This document shows positions 46,878 through 58,400 of a DNA stretch of 64,000 nt, piece by piece. The position numbers were made by a program, and so were the translations under genes. The DNA lies in NCBI GenBank assembly GCA_004369085.1, contig ML210162.1:186001-250000 (forward strand), written 5' to 3'. The notes under the pieces are model-generated. The model searched no databases. It saw only the letters and a program-made list of their open reading frames with translations, and was not told the origin of the DNA. This stretch comes from Coprinopsis marcescibilis (taxonomy: Eukaryota; Basidiomycota; Agaricomycetes; Agaricales; Psathyrellaceae). Position 1 is the stretch's first letter; the number at the start of each line of letters is the position of its first letter.

Positions 46878-48713
46878 CCGCCGCACAACGGACCCAAATC
46901 CCATCGTTTTTTTATTTTATCCCCTAGATTTCGGCCGAGCGAACCAGATACGTCAAAGACTTTGTCGCCGCGGAAACAAATGACAAGGTTGCGTGCCTCG
47001 CTACTGCTAAGTATGTACTGTTCGCGAGAAGACAACGTTGTCACCCTCGTTCCTTGATCACGCACGATAAGTCAGATAAGTCAGAGGTCAGCAAAGTCCG
47101 TGACCCCACTTGAGCACGCCATTCCCGTCTCCGCACTGCGCACCTGTCAAAGGGCGGCGCGTATCCCGATAAACAAACTAAAGTTCGACTGTATTATACT
47201 AGTGGGTGGGCTCTCAGTTATGCTGCACGTGAGTAACCAAGCATGCGCGTGCGCGAATGACAAAGGTTCTTTGGGAAGCCTTCTGTTGGAGTGGAACATG
47301 GGAGATGGGCGGCGTTGGGTTAAGGGTTAACTGCAAGCGTTTACTCAATTGCTTCAGAGTTATTAAATAAACCCGCCCCCCTCACCCACAGACCAATCAC
47401 AGAGCCCGAAATTAGCAGTCTTTGAAAGACATGAGAGCCCAGAGCCCAGTCAAATGAAGTGCAGGCCGTAATTCATGGAAAGCCAAACCTTGGATAAGCT
47501 ATCCCAGGGCCTTGCCCGAGGGCACGACTTGCCAGGTGAGAAGCTGAAGTAAAAGGCTGAAAGAGGAAATAAACGGCGCTAAGATGACAACTTGATGTTG
47601 CGATAATGATATGAGACTGATGCATCATGCCAATTTCCCAACAAGCGCGTGGCCGCTCTCACAGAGATATCTTGAGAGATAGCAATTATCCGAGGTGCGG
47701 GCGAAGTAAAAGGGGGGGAAATGAAAGTAAGGCGGGCTTGGGCGAGCTATCTATATGCATCTGAGCTGAATCAATCGATGGATAGATGGATGCCCAAGCT
47801 TTCAAGCGCGAGAGACGGATAGACGCTCATTGGAGAGGAGGAATGATGATGTCCAAAAACAGAACTCAGTTGTCCCCCGACCTCGAGTATGCAAATATTC
47901 CAGAAACAGTCCGGTGGGGCAGTTAACAAAACTCGTAAGCGTCGATAATCAAACCCACAGCTTTTAGCCCCAGTCAGAACTTTGATAAAATTAACAGGTA
48001 ATTACTCATTGGCTGCAGAACTCCCGAGGAGCGCGTAGTGAAAGTAAGAAAGCATAACGAAATGACATCCAATAGTTTGTTACTTACGACCATGTACGGG
48101 TTATTTATTGGAACTTGTCCAACCGCACAGCTGGGTAGCCTCGGGGGTCAGGGTAAAGGTAATTTTGTGAAAAGTCCATGGCGTACAACGTTGCTTGCTC
48201 GAACCTTCCATAATTAACTTGAAATCGGCACGGAAAGAGTTCTAGCACATGCCAGCCCATATGGCAAAGGTTAACGAAGGCCAGTGATCACCGCTCGAAG
48301 CTTTCCAGCCCTTTGCCCATGCACTTTTGTATAAACATCTGACCACCAGCTCAAACGGGGTCCCTTCGATCTTCAAATGAGCATGGGCATGGGACAAGCC
48401 GATGATGTTCACTACCTTTGTTGAACCGCCCGTTCCGTCGAGTTTTCTCCATTCGCCAAACCACAGCGAGAATCAGCGCAAGTCCCACTTTCCTCCGTAT
48501 TCCGTGTTTTTAAGAATAGGCTTCTTATGGCCGGCTCACGCCTTGAATCTATCTGCACCAAAATCTGATTTCCAAGTGCACATGGAACAGCGCGATTTGC
48601 CACGTCCCATTCGGAGGGCAACCAACCGTCCCATCTGCAACGCGCGCTACCACCACCTGCCACTATGATCGCACAAAGGGAGAAACAACCCGGCGTCGAC
48701 GGTCAGTAGTACA

Positions 48714-48740
48714 AGCTGATATAGCTGATATAGCTGATAT
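48714..48740. repeat. Nine-base tandem repeat, three units
   Basis: The unit AGCTGATAT is repeated three times in perfect tandem and followed by a CTATAT-rich tail. It is in non-coding sequence. Confidence 0.85.
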
Positions 48741-50773
48741 CTATATCTATCATCACCTTGGCTTGGCGCGCACCCCATATGCAAAAACGAAGCATCACAG
48801 CAACGGGTAAGCATGTAGCAGGAGATGGGTACTTATGGTACGTAGCAGACGGTATTATCATATGCACAACGCGCAAGCCCATATGCAGATATCCGAGCAC
48901 ACTTTTGTTATCGATCCAACCATCCCCTCCGTCCCCGCCGCACCGCAGCTAGAAATCAGAGTGGATCGCCCAAGTAGGAAACCTCCATGATCCTCGATCG
49001 CTCCTTTCCCGACACGCGATACCAGATAAGGGGATCAGGATGGGAATGCATCTGAAATACATAAGAGCACAAAGCACTAAGTACTAAGCTTTGAGCTGTG
49101 ATATTATTATGATTATGGAGACTTGGGTATGTATGTTAGTTAGCATCTTTCGTCGGAAACCGGCGACCCTCGAAATATCACATTGCTTGGAAGCGGGGAC
49201 TGAATATTGATAGCGGAAGGGAGAAGGAGGGACTCGGCCAGGCGGAGGGGTGAAATGTGGTCCGGCAATCGAGCGCTTGTACATATATACGTGCATAAGT
49301 ACGTCTTCAGGGTTGTGATAACACCACACACGATCACATCAAGTTATTATTATTCAAGGAAGAAGCGGGGGCAGGCAATAGAATCATCCACTCCATTCAA
49401 TTCAATAGGAATAACAGCAACAAGTTCTCTTCGCGTCCAGCTAGGCTCCCGCCCCCGATGCACACCCTAAAGGCAAATGTTCTTCCGAGCGACACCCCTT
49501 TTGAGCAGCATCATCCCTCCGCATAATTCAAATCAGTCGCGAAGTAGCGTCTTGTGACCCTCCCCACCTGTCAAAAGCAAAACACCTCGTACGTGTACGT
49601 GTAAGTATGTGTATCCAAGTATCGGTGTGCTACAGTTACTATCAGCACTCGAACTTCCGGGGTACCTTTCTTCGTGTCTAGGAACACGCGCCCCTTTTTT
49701 TTCTTTTGGATAAGCCCAGTCCGAGTCGTATCATTCATTCATCCCAAAAGTTTTTTTCATCTAATCATGAACGCTTCCCCAGCTCAAAGCTCAAGCTTAC
49801 CTCCTTGAGGCCGCCGCCGCCCTTGAAAAATCCAGGGTCCCAATTTAAACAGGCTGTCAAACTCGCCTTGAACCCCCACGCTCGAAAAACTCCTAAAAGG
49901 GCGTCCCTGACCCAACCATACAGTGCCACAGCACATCTACTATATGGCGAATCCTTACTTGTGAAGAACGAACCCTCGCGGTTGTCACCATACGTTGCTC
50001 CGACCTCGAGTAAACACAAGGCCGAACACAGTAATTTGCTATGTGCTAGGAAGGACGCCGCACGGTGGCGGGGCAACAACTTTTAGCTGATGTTGTATGT
50101 ATGTAGTACCCCACTCCTGGCGCCATTAGCCCAAACTCGTCGTCGTTAACCCCAATGCTGCAAGTTTACATCACACATGCTCGAGGCACGGACAACCCGG
50201 GCTCTACATATGTATGTAACGTAGACCGAACAACTTATGGGGTTGGCAGCCCCGTTGCGAGCGTTGACCCTGCAACCTGGTGACACAGAGAGTTCGGAAT
50301 GCGGTCCAGCTTATCCCTTTTAGCAAAGCGAGAGTTTGAAACTTTGTTGTCATTTCTGTCGTTGCTATTCATGAGAGTATATATTGATACGCAATGCTAT
50401 TAAGGACCCCAAGTAATGTTACACACTATGTTACAAGAGAGAGGGAATATAAACAAAAAAAAAGGTTCAGAGTTGCTAAAAGTACAAGAATATGTATGCA
50501 GACCGAGGAGACCAAAGAATGAATGACGATTATGCCAGTGATTGCCCAAAAGTAATGCAAAGACCAACGAAACCCGGCAGGAAACACCCAGCAAGGATAA
50601 GAAGGCAATTTTTGTTCGACCAACAAGGCCAGGCGATGGACATAGATACAGGTGGCGCTTGTATGGTGATGATGATGAGCATAGGGTATCATTAAAGCGT
50701 CGATGAGTATGTTGTGACGCAGATAGGATATAATATTGGTGGATGCTGGTATTGTTGCTGAATTGCCCTGGCC

Positions 50774-50790
50774 TTGTTGTTGTTGTTGTT
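50774..50790. repeat. TTG microsatellite
   Basis: About five to six TTG/TGT units lie just beyond the stop codon of the Ecl1-type gene, within its probable 3' untranslated region. Confidence 0.7.
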
Positions 50791-50859
50791 AGAGAGATAG
50801 CGTGAGGATATGCGAGTCGAAAACATGAAAGCGAGAAAGCAAAAGACGATAGCAGGTTG

Positions 50860-52356
50860 TTATGAAAGACGGGTTGGCGCGGGGAACAAGAAGAGTCGCT
50901 TGAGGGGCTCCTCGACCTCGACCTCGACGATGACTTCCTCGCCGTCGACGATCTTTTTCTCCTTGCGCTTGACCATCTTGGGCTTCATTGGCATGAGAGG
51001 ATAGGTCTTGATGTTGTCATATGACCATGATCTCGCTGAGGGCAAGTCAGCAAGGGTGGCATGAAAAAAAGACAGAAAAGACTCACTCTCAACGGTAGGC
51101 CTCTTGAATTGAGTGGGGAGCGAGGCAGCGCTGTCGCAGCGCTGGGTGTCGGTCTCGTCCTCGTCGGCAAAGTTGCTCGAGATCGAGAGGGGGCTTCGGA
51201 CGCTGCTGCGCTTGGAGCTGGGAGAGCCTGTTGCACTCCACGCGCTGGAAATAGACGAGTTGGAGGCCGAGTTGACCTTGAGCTTGATGTCAGGCACCGC
51301 CAGCTTGCCTTCCACACCAGGAGGAAGCAAGGATCGCTCGCGGCGCGAGGAAGAAGTGGATCGTGCTGGAGACGAGGCCTTTGATGATCGGGCACCACGA
51401 GCCTCTGCACGACGGGAAAAGGATTCCGAATACTTGCTGAGGAGCTCCTCATCAGAGACTTGGACCGGGGAATAGCTGTGGGAAGAGGTGGAGGAGGAGG
51501 AGGATTGGCGAGAAGCACGCATGGTTGCAGGAGTGATTGTCCTTGTCGCCTCGGAGGTAGCGGCGGACATGCTGTAGACTGAGGATCGCCAGCCCTGGCT
51601 GTTGTCTGTCCAGCCAGGAACATGCTTCTTGGGCTCTTCTGGAGGAGGATAAAAGCCAGTGTGCTTCTTTGGCTTTGGGCAGAAATCGCGTATGCGCTGA
51701 CCAGCCATCATGATTCCACTAGAATAGTCGCGACCATAGTTGTCCGAGTCTGAACTTGATTCATCGCTAAAGACGGGCATTGGGGGTGGAAGCGAGGGGA
51801 AATTGTAGTACTGGGCGAGCTTGAGGAGTGAAGGGGGGAATCGCTGGAGATCGGAAGGCGACTCTTGCTCGTCGATTTTGGGCGAGTCGAAATCCGGGCT
51901 AACTGAAAGCAGGTCGTCGCGATTTGGATTTAGCGGTCTGCCACTGTGCTGGGAGCCGAGGTCAGCCAGACGACAGTCGTCGGAGCAGTAGAGTGGGATG
52001 GGCCCCTGGTCGATGACAGTGCGGTACTTGACTGCAGGCGGCGGCGGCTGGGGTTTCGACTGGGAGTCGGAGCGCTTGATGGTGCCGTTTGGGCGAAGAC
52101 GACCAGTGCCCTGGACGAGGCCGCTCTTTGTGCGGAGGCCCTTGCTCTTGCGGGGGTGGGCAGCAGGCTTTGCGGTGGCTGGCGGCGAGGTGAGCGGGAG
52201 ATGGGGGAGCTGGGCGGGCGACGACGTACGGGATGACTGGGGCGACGACGGCGGCGGGGCGGGAGCAGGCTGGGTGGGATGCTCGACAGGAATGTGGTAG
52301 CGCTTGGGTTCGATTTGAAGCATGCAGACGGGACACCAGGCAGCGTCAAAGTCCAT
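50860..52356 (-). CDS. Ecl1-type zinc-binding domain protein (life-span regulatory factor family)
   Basis: 481 residues in two exons (intron 51086-51036, 51 bases, in frame and stop-free). It starts MDFDAAWCPVCMLQIEPKRY, and about 120 residues later has GPIPLYCSDDCRLAD. The CxxC plus CxxxC pattern is that of the Ecl1/2/3 family, small fission-yeast proteins that extend chronological life span and respond to nutrient or zinc limitation. Between and after the Cys motifs are Pro/Ser-rich stretches, then SDEELLSKYSESFSRRAEA and ETRSWSYDNIKTYPLMPMK, with an acidic/basic end (EEVIVEVEVEEPLKRLFLF). The start is placed at the Met opening the Cys motif; an in-frame upstream Met at 52443 would add 29 residues. 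The gene is much longer than yeast Ecl1 (about 80 residues). It is isolated in a gene-poor region. The role as regulator is inferred from the family. Confidence 0.82.
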   Translation of the reverse strand: MDFDAAWCPVCMLQIEPKRYHIPVEHPTQPAPAPPPSSPQSSRTSSPAQLPHLPLTSPPATAKPAAHPRKSKGLRTKSGLVQGTGRLRPNGTIKRSDSQSKPQPPPPAVKYRTVIDQGPIPLYCSDDCRLADLGSQHSGRPLNPNRDDLLSVSPDFDSPKIDEQESPSDLQRFPPSLLKLAQYYNFPSLPPPMPVFSDESSSDSDNYGRDYSSGIMMAGQRIRDFCPKPKKHTGFYPPPEEPKKHVPGWTDNSQGWRSSVYSMSAATSEATRTITPATMRASRQSSSSSTSSHSYSPVQVSDEELLSKYSESFSRRAEARGARSSKASSPARSTSSSRRERSLLPPGVEGKLAVPDIKLKVNSASNSSISSAWSATGSPSSKRSSVRSPLSISSNFADEDETDTQRCDSAASLPTQFKRPTVESESFLSFFHATLADLPSARSWSYDNIKTYPLMPMKPKMVKRKEKKIVDGEEVIVEVEVEEPLKRLFLFPAPTRLS

Positions 52357-52443
52357 TGTGAGAGGCCGGACGGATATGCAGTCAGTGGGGAATCCGACAC
52401 CAACATCCAACGCCCTTCTATATAAAACCATCCATCCCCGCAC

Positions 52444-52468
52444 ATTTATTATTTATTTATTTATTTTT
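52444..52468. repeat. ATTT tandem repeat upstream of the Ecl1-type gene
   Basis: Four or more ATTT units about 90-110 bases upstream of the chosen start codon, in the probable promoter or 5' leader. Confidence 0.75.
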
Positions 52469-55400
52469 CCCCACATCGGGATCTCAGATTGCTGTCCCGA
52501 TATATCGCCGTCCAAATCTGGCACCCACCGCTCCCAACCGCACCGAGTCCCGGCACTAATACCCCTTCCATTTGTGTCCGAGCCTCCGAGGCCTTTGAGA
52601 CTGTGCCTCTGCAGGACACAAGGGACACACTGGCTTCAGCTCTAAAATTCACTGTGTTCTGCCATTTTCCCGCTGATTTCCCATTTCCCCGCACCATCCT
52701 CCTCGTACGGAGAGATTACGGAAAAACTGTCGGCATCTACCGTGGGCGGGCTCGGGAGCAACTCGGACCGCGCCCCCACTGTTTCGTCTTGTCCCTCCCT
52801 TTTCCAGCATGTCCCGCCAGAAACAAGCTCTATTGTGTCCGGTTCCCCACCCCTCTCCGATTCGCATGTTCACTGGCCAATGGCCCTCTCCCCCTCCTAA
52901 TTGGCCAGCTATACATTCCGTGACCGACGGCTCCTGCTCAGTCTATTCCATCCTCCCGATGTCTTCGCCGTATCTATATCATGTCTCCATCACATATCTG
53001 CTGTTCTCAAACTGCGTCTCTTTTCCAGTATCAACTCTAAATTACCCCCTGCACATCCTGATTCAGCAGTTCTCTCGGAAGTATCCGATCTCCCCGACTC
53101 TGTCGTATTTCCTCACAGGAACGTCGACGTCATCCCCGGCCCTGTCAGCCAGCTTACCCTGGAGCACGTTTGATAACAAACGCGCTATCCGATGCGGAAA
53201 TGCGATAGCACGCGGCAACGGCCCACTCGTCCTGGTGTGCGACGAGTTCTTATCTCGCTGGTGGCCCTCCGAGGACCCTCCTACCCCACACCCGATGATC
53301 CTTATTCAATGACTCCATCCTCTAGCGCTCAATCGGAACTTGAACCTCCGCTTTGCGTACACCACGCGGCTCTGACTCGGAGTCTGCTCTTGCGCTTTGG
53401 ATAAATCCTTCTCCCTGCGGTCTTTCATCTTATCAATGAATGAATCCTCAAGGCTGTCCTTTTCCATCCACTCTAACCACACCCGTTCGTTGCAGGACCC
53501 AACTTGCGCTGAGCTCGGCTTCAGGCGGACTTAGAGGTGATTAACTGGAACGAAATGATAGGCGAATAGGGACGCCGTCCACAACGGTCTCCGATTCACC
53601 TCGTAGCTTACAGTACTTGCTTAGGGGCGTTTTGGTGCCTGCAGCTCAGCCTTGGACGCAAGCCTTGCCTTCTTTTCGCTGCTTAATTGACGCTGACGAT
53701 CGCGAGGCGAAGAGAGGGTTCTTGATGCTTGACGTTTGGCTGGACACCTGCCGGCGCCTCGCTGGCTGCGTCTTCTAGTTGATTGTTCGCTTACGTCTGC
53801 GTGCTGCAGCTCTTTGCGCTTCGGGGCATCTTCTTCGTTGGGCCCTTGCCGCAATCCCGGAGTTGTATTTGCTCGACCTCGGATCAAGCAGAGGCGGATG
53901 GTGTTCTAATCGCGCGTGCGCGTCGTTGATCGTCTCTGCTCTCGGATCGGAGCTATGAGGGCTGTTGAACTCGCCTGTGCATATTCGAGTCATTTGGTTT
54001 AAACGCGGGGGGTTCTCTGTAGCAGTAAAGAACGGAGCCCACATCCCCACAAAGCTGTGCATCATCCGTTCCGAGGTGGGATGCATTGTCCCGAGTTGGA
54101 TGTTGTGTTCCAGCGGGGTTCATGGATCATCATGATACACTAGGATACTTGTTCATCTCGTCCGCTGTGTACAATCTGTTTTGCTGTGATGAAGATGGCC
54201 CTAGTGGTAGCTTGTTCGGGCAGATGGAGTCGGAACTCTCGTTCCTTGTTCTCCCTCTCAGTGCCATCTTCCATCTTCAATCCGGTGATATCGAACTGCG
54301 CTTGTCTGCTTAATTAGTGGTTGGGTGGGTGCTATGTTGACCCCGTGGGGTATATCTCCGGTGTCGGAGTGTCGCGGCGCTTAATGTGTTTCTGTGTGGC
54401 AGGATAACCCGTTCAACAATCAACAGTCAGGATCATGTGTATCCGCCCGTTTCATCTGATATCTTATTGTTTAGGGGGGCTATTATCACATGGCTGGTCT
54501 AGCTGTACTGCAAAGGGGTACAGGTTCGAGATGGATCATCTAAAACATCCCCACCCCCCCTTGATCATCCAACTTCAATTGCGATGGGATGGATGGATGT
54601 ACATCGACTAGTATCTATTTCAGTCTCTGTTACTGACGCCATTACATCTTCAAAGATGGATCTCTAGCAATATCGGTGACGACGGGTTACGCGCACTCGC
54701 CGTCTCCTTGCTTACCCCTGCCTACGAAGCAAGCTACCAAGTAACCAGCCCGTAGCAGCCCTACTGCGGCCCAACCTCGCAGCCAAGGCTCATCTCCCCC
54801 AAGCTCGCCGTTACGAGTTACGCACTGTTACGTTGATCGACGCGCTTCTGCTGGGGTTCTTGTCATATTGACGACATTGTACTTTTTTGCTTTCGAGCGT
54901 CTGTAGTTGGCTGGGGAATGGGCTCCTGGGCGACGTTTGCGGGATCGGTTAGACGAAGCCCGTATCAAAGCTACCGGCGGCTTATGTTCGGTATGGGCCT
55001 GACAAACCACTTTGCTGTGCTTTCCCTTTTGATCTCTCAGCTTTCTGGTCTTGCGAGGCTGTCGGCGCAGTGGCTTGGGCGTTTGTGGAGCCCGTTCCGG
55101 GTATCGAGTCGACTGTCGCCTACCCCGTATTCTATCTATATAATCTCTTCGGGCTTGTCGCGGTGCTTGGTATCATTGGAAGGACGATGGCAATTGCTGC
55201 GATGAGGGGTCTCCTCGTGATCTTGCGCTTTCTCGCCTGGGATACCTGGTTTTGATGTGGTGCATATGATATTCACTACTTGCTTGGCCTTTTCAACTTT
55301 GAAAGCTGCGGGATGTGCCATTACCCGACGTTTCCGATCCCTGTCGATATCAATCAAATCCAAACCCCCCAATACCCAGGGGGAAAGTGCTCCGAGTAGG

Positions 55401-58400
55401 ATCTACCTCAAGCGCACGCCGCAAAGGTACATTTACATTTACACCAACTCTATTCAATTTGCTATGAGCTTTTGGATATTCACATATACATGTTTCTCTC
55501 GCGTGGTCAAGAGGTGGCAACGGGACCTGAAGCAAACTAAAAGGGCCTGAGAAGAGATTACAGGAATGTGGGTGGATATTCAATTCACGCTGCGGTGGGA
55601 TCGGTGGGATTTCAGGAGGCATTTGTCGTATGCTACCTCCCTACCGTTCTGCGTCCCCACCGTGAAACTTCGGACTCGGACTCGGAGGTTTACATCGCGT
55701 GCCAAGTATGTATGTAAGTACACAACCACATACTCGAATGCTAACATAATTCACAAGCCGGTTGATTAGATGCCTCATTACTTCTCAAGGCCCTTTTAAA
55801 CGAATGGCAATTACCGAGCGCGTTATGTGATGTTTTTCAATGCTTGTTGGGAATTTTCCCTTTCTTGTGGCCGGGCTGCGTGTGGGTGGGTGGTATGCGC
55901 CTCGGCTCGGCTTGTAGCCTGGCGATGGATTCGAGCGTCCGAGCTGGAGAGAGCCCTTTGGGCTTTTGTAAAATTATTTGCCAGTCCCTGTTCACATCTT
56001 GGTGGTGTACCGTGGCCACCACCGTGCTATAGGAGATTATTTGTTGCAATACATTTCTGAAACAGGGTGGCGTTCCTGGAAATTTGTGTCCGTGATCTGC
56101 ATAGCGGCGGGTTGTGCCGCAGATGGTGGCCCCCTCGTGGTGCGGTAAGTCACCTGTTGGTGGGGGCTGCAGGGAATGGGGATGCTGGCGGAAGGGTTGG
56201 AAAGGGTGCATGAAGCTCGTGTTCGGTATCTGCTGCCGAAAGGAGTGGTTGGTTGCTGGGAGCGAGGGAGGACGGACGGCCTCCTGACTGAGCTTGCGCC
56301 TCGAGGCCCGTTGCAAGGTTTCGGCTATCGTTCTGCTGCTCATTGCTGTGCGGGATTTCCAATGCTCAAGTGGTCATTATCTCCTCTCGACACGCATGGT
56401 GGTGTGGTCCACATGCCCACGGATTGACTGTATTTGACATTATGCCAAATTTGCATAGGCGGCCGTGGTTCCTACGTAGAGACAGACAGTCGACTGCCAC
56501 CCGAAGACGCCTGTTGTTTTGGTCATTCTGATGTTATCGGTAGCTAGACACTAAGGATCGTATATACCGTATCCAGGCTGTTACCCGTCCGGCAATATCA
56601 ACCTAGTCAAACTGGTTTCTGTCTCTGCAAGAAAGACTCTGACGCGCGGTATAATGACGAGGTGAATGACGAGCGCAAGCACTGTTTTAATTCAAGTGGA
56701 CATTTGAATGGGCATTACAGCACAGGCACGCTCAGATTTCTCCCAGAAAGTCAGCCAACTCCCATGTTAGTCAAGAGAAATGAAATGAATGAAACCAAAA
56801 TTTTGCTCGACGTGTGGCCCGCAATGTGTCTAGTATGTTTTTCCATCGTCAAGACGAACAAGATCTGTGTGCAAGTCAAAGTTAAGCGCACATGTCCTGG
56901 TAGCTGGGGTGTCTGGTTAGCTAACGTCGCTTTGCATGCATGTTGGTACATAGCATTCCGAGACAAACGGTTGGATTGCCACCTATTTGCCCATGGCGAT
57001 CGTGCTAGCGCCCGATCTGCTCGATGAATGCGGGGTAAAGACTCTATTTGAGAGCTACGCAGGGAATCCGAGGAGCAAACGAGAGTAAATAATGAGAGCA
57101 CATGAGCGAATCAGGCTAGATGGACGTTGGTCCGTCAATACTGGGGTATTGACAGCGTTTGGATCCGGACTATGGACACATGAACGTCCATCAAAGCGCC
57201 GTTGAGGTATATTAACGTCCTTTTTCCCTCATAAACTATTCACCTGCGTTGAATTCAAAGGACCATAAGGTACGCAGCACATGGGATAAGGGAAATTAAA
57301 TCATAAATTCTTATCATCCGGCCAAGTTTCGAGTTGGCACTCAGACATCTGTTTGTTCTTCTGGATTAAGCGCTCTCATTGTTGGCTACACAATACCGGG
57401 GACTTGCAGCACTCGTGCTGAGAATGCTGAATTCGAAACTCTTGAAGAAGCTGGCAGTTTATTACCCGGTCTCCGTGCCATTACGTAGGATGGGGGGCGG
57501 GATGTAATAAGCTTACACCCGGGGTGTTCCCGAACAACCCGACGATCGAGTGTGGGGACAAGTGTATTCGGACTTCTTGTCCATAAGCACGCATTTATCC
57601 TTCTCTTCTTCTTCTCTTCCGCACCTAGTTTCCTGACCGCGGCGACCGAAATCGGCGCTGCATTATCTTTACCAAAAGCCTCAATACTCTTGGCCAGGAA
57701 CGAGGGTGCTTAGTAGACTTGCATAGGACAACGTACTGCTCTCGTATGCTCATGCTCTTGATCGGAGGTAAGAATGTTCTGAAGCCCATATGCTCGTAAT
57801 GAATGCGATAACAAGTCTCTAGCTTTACTTGAGTACATTCATTCTTACAAACTTGAATGTTTCACGCACAACCGGTCGAGCGGGGTAAGGTGTGAGCGGT
57901 GCCAAGCCAGGCGGCGTGATTGATGCGGCTGCAGCATTGTATTGATGGCGCCACATCGCAAATTGCTGCTCGACATCGCTACTCTCTGTGCTCGACTCCG
58001 CGAACAACTCTATATGGCTTTCTTCGTAGCATCGGCCCCGTACTCGCGAGCTAGCATCTGGCAAACTCTCAGCTAGTCTTTGCCGTTCTGACAGCATTAT
58101 CAGTCCTAGTCAAGCTAAAGCCTTGCACTCGCTCGGGCTGCCCTCAATTTGCCCAACCACAGCTGCAACCATGCATGCCCCACATCTTTCCCCATTCTAC
58201 GTCTGCGATGCTCGCCTCTTGTCACAGGTTATCTTCGGGTGTCCAGCAACAGTTAGCATCATCCTAATCGCACACGCACGAGGACTTAGCAGACTGGCAA
58301 GGCTTCCACAGTCAACGCGCGGATCCTTTCAGCAGCGGCCGTTACCCAGGGATGTCAACGTACCGCGAATCCAAGCTTCATGGACGCACATAGCCCACAA

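Larger units (their letters stand above)
41588..50859. other. Gene-poor block on the 3' side of the Ecl1-type gene
   Basis: About 9.3 kb in which I find no intact gene with family resemblance. The first 0.3 kb must contain the promoter of the coiled-coil gene. From 41.86 to 43.48 kb, short open frames of coding-like composition follow each other in shifting frames, as in a decayed gene. The remainder has short open frames without recognisable domains and several short tandem repeats. No transposase, reverse transcriptase, tRNA or rRNA was recognised. A spliced gene made of many tiny exons, or a long non-coding transcript, cannot be excluded from sequence alone. Confidence 0.5.

Noticed and set aside
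52809..53312. A 167-codon plus-strand open frame
   Set aside because: The product is Ser/Pro/Leu-rich without domain signals or conserved-looking blocks, as expected by chance in C-rich non-coding DNA.
54480..54545. Possible tRNA around aggttcgagatgg
   Set aside because: No matching acceptor stem, D-arm or anticodon arm could be paired.
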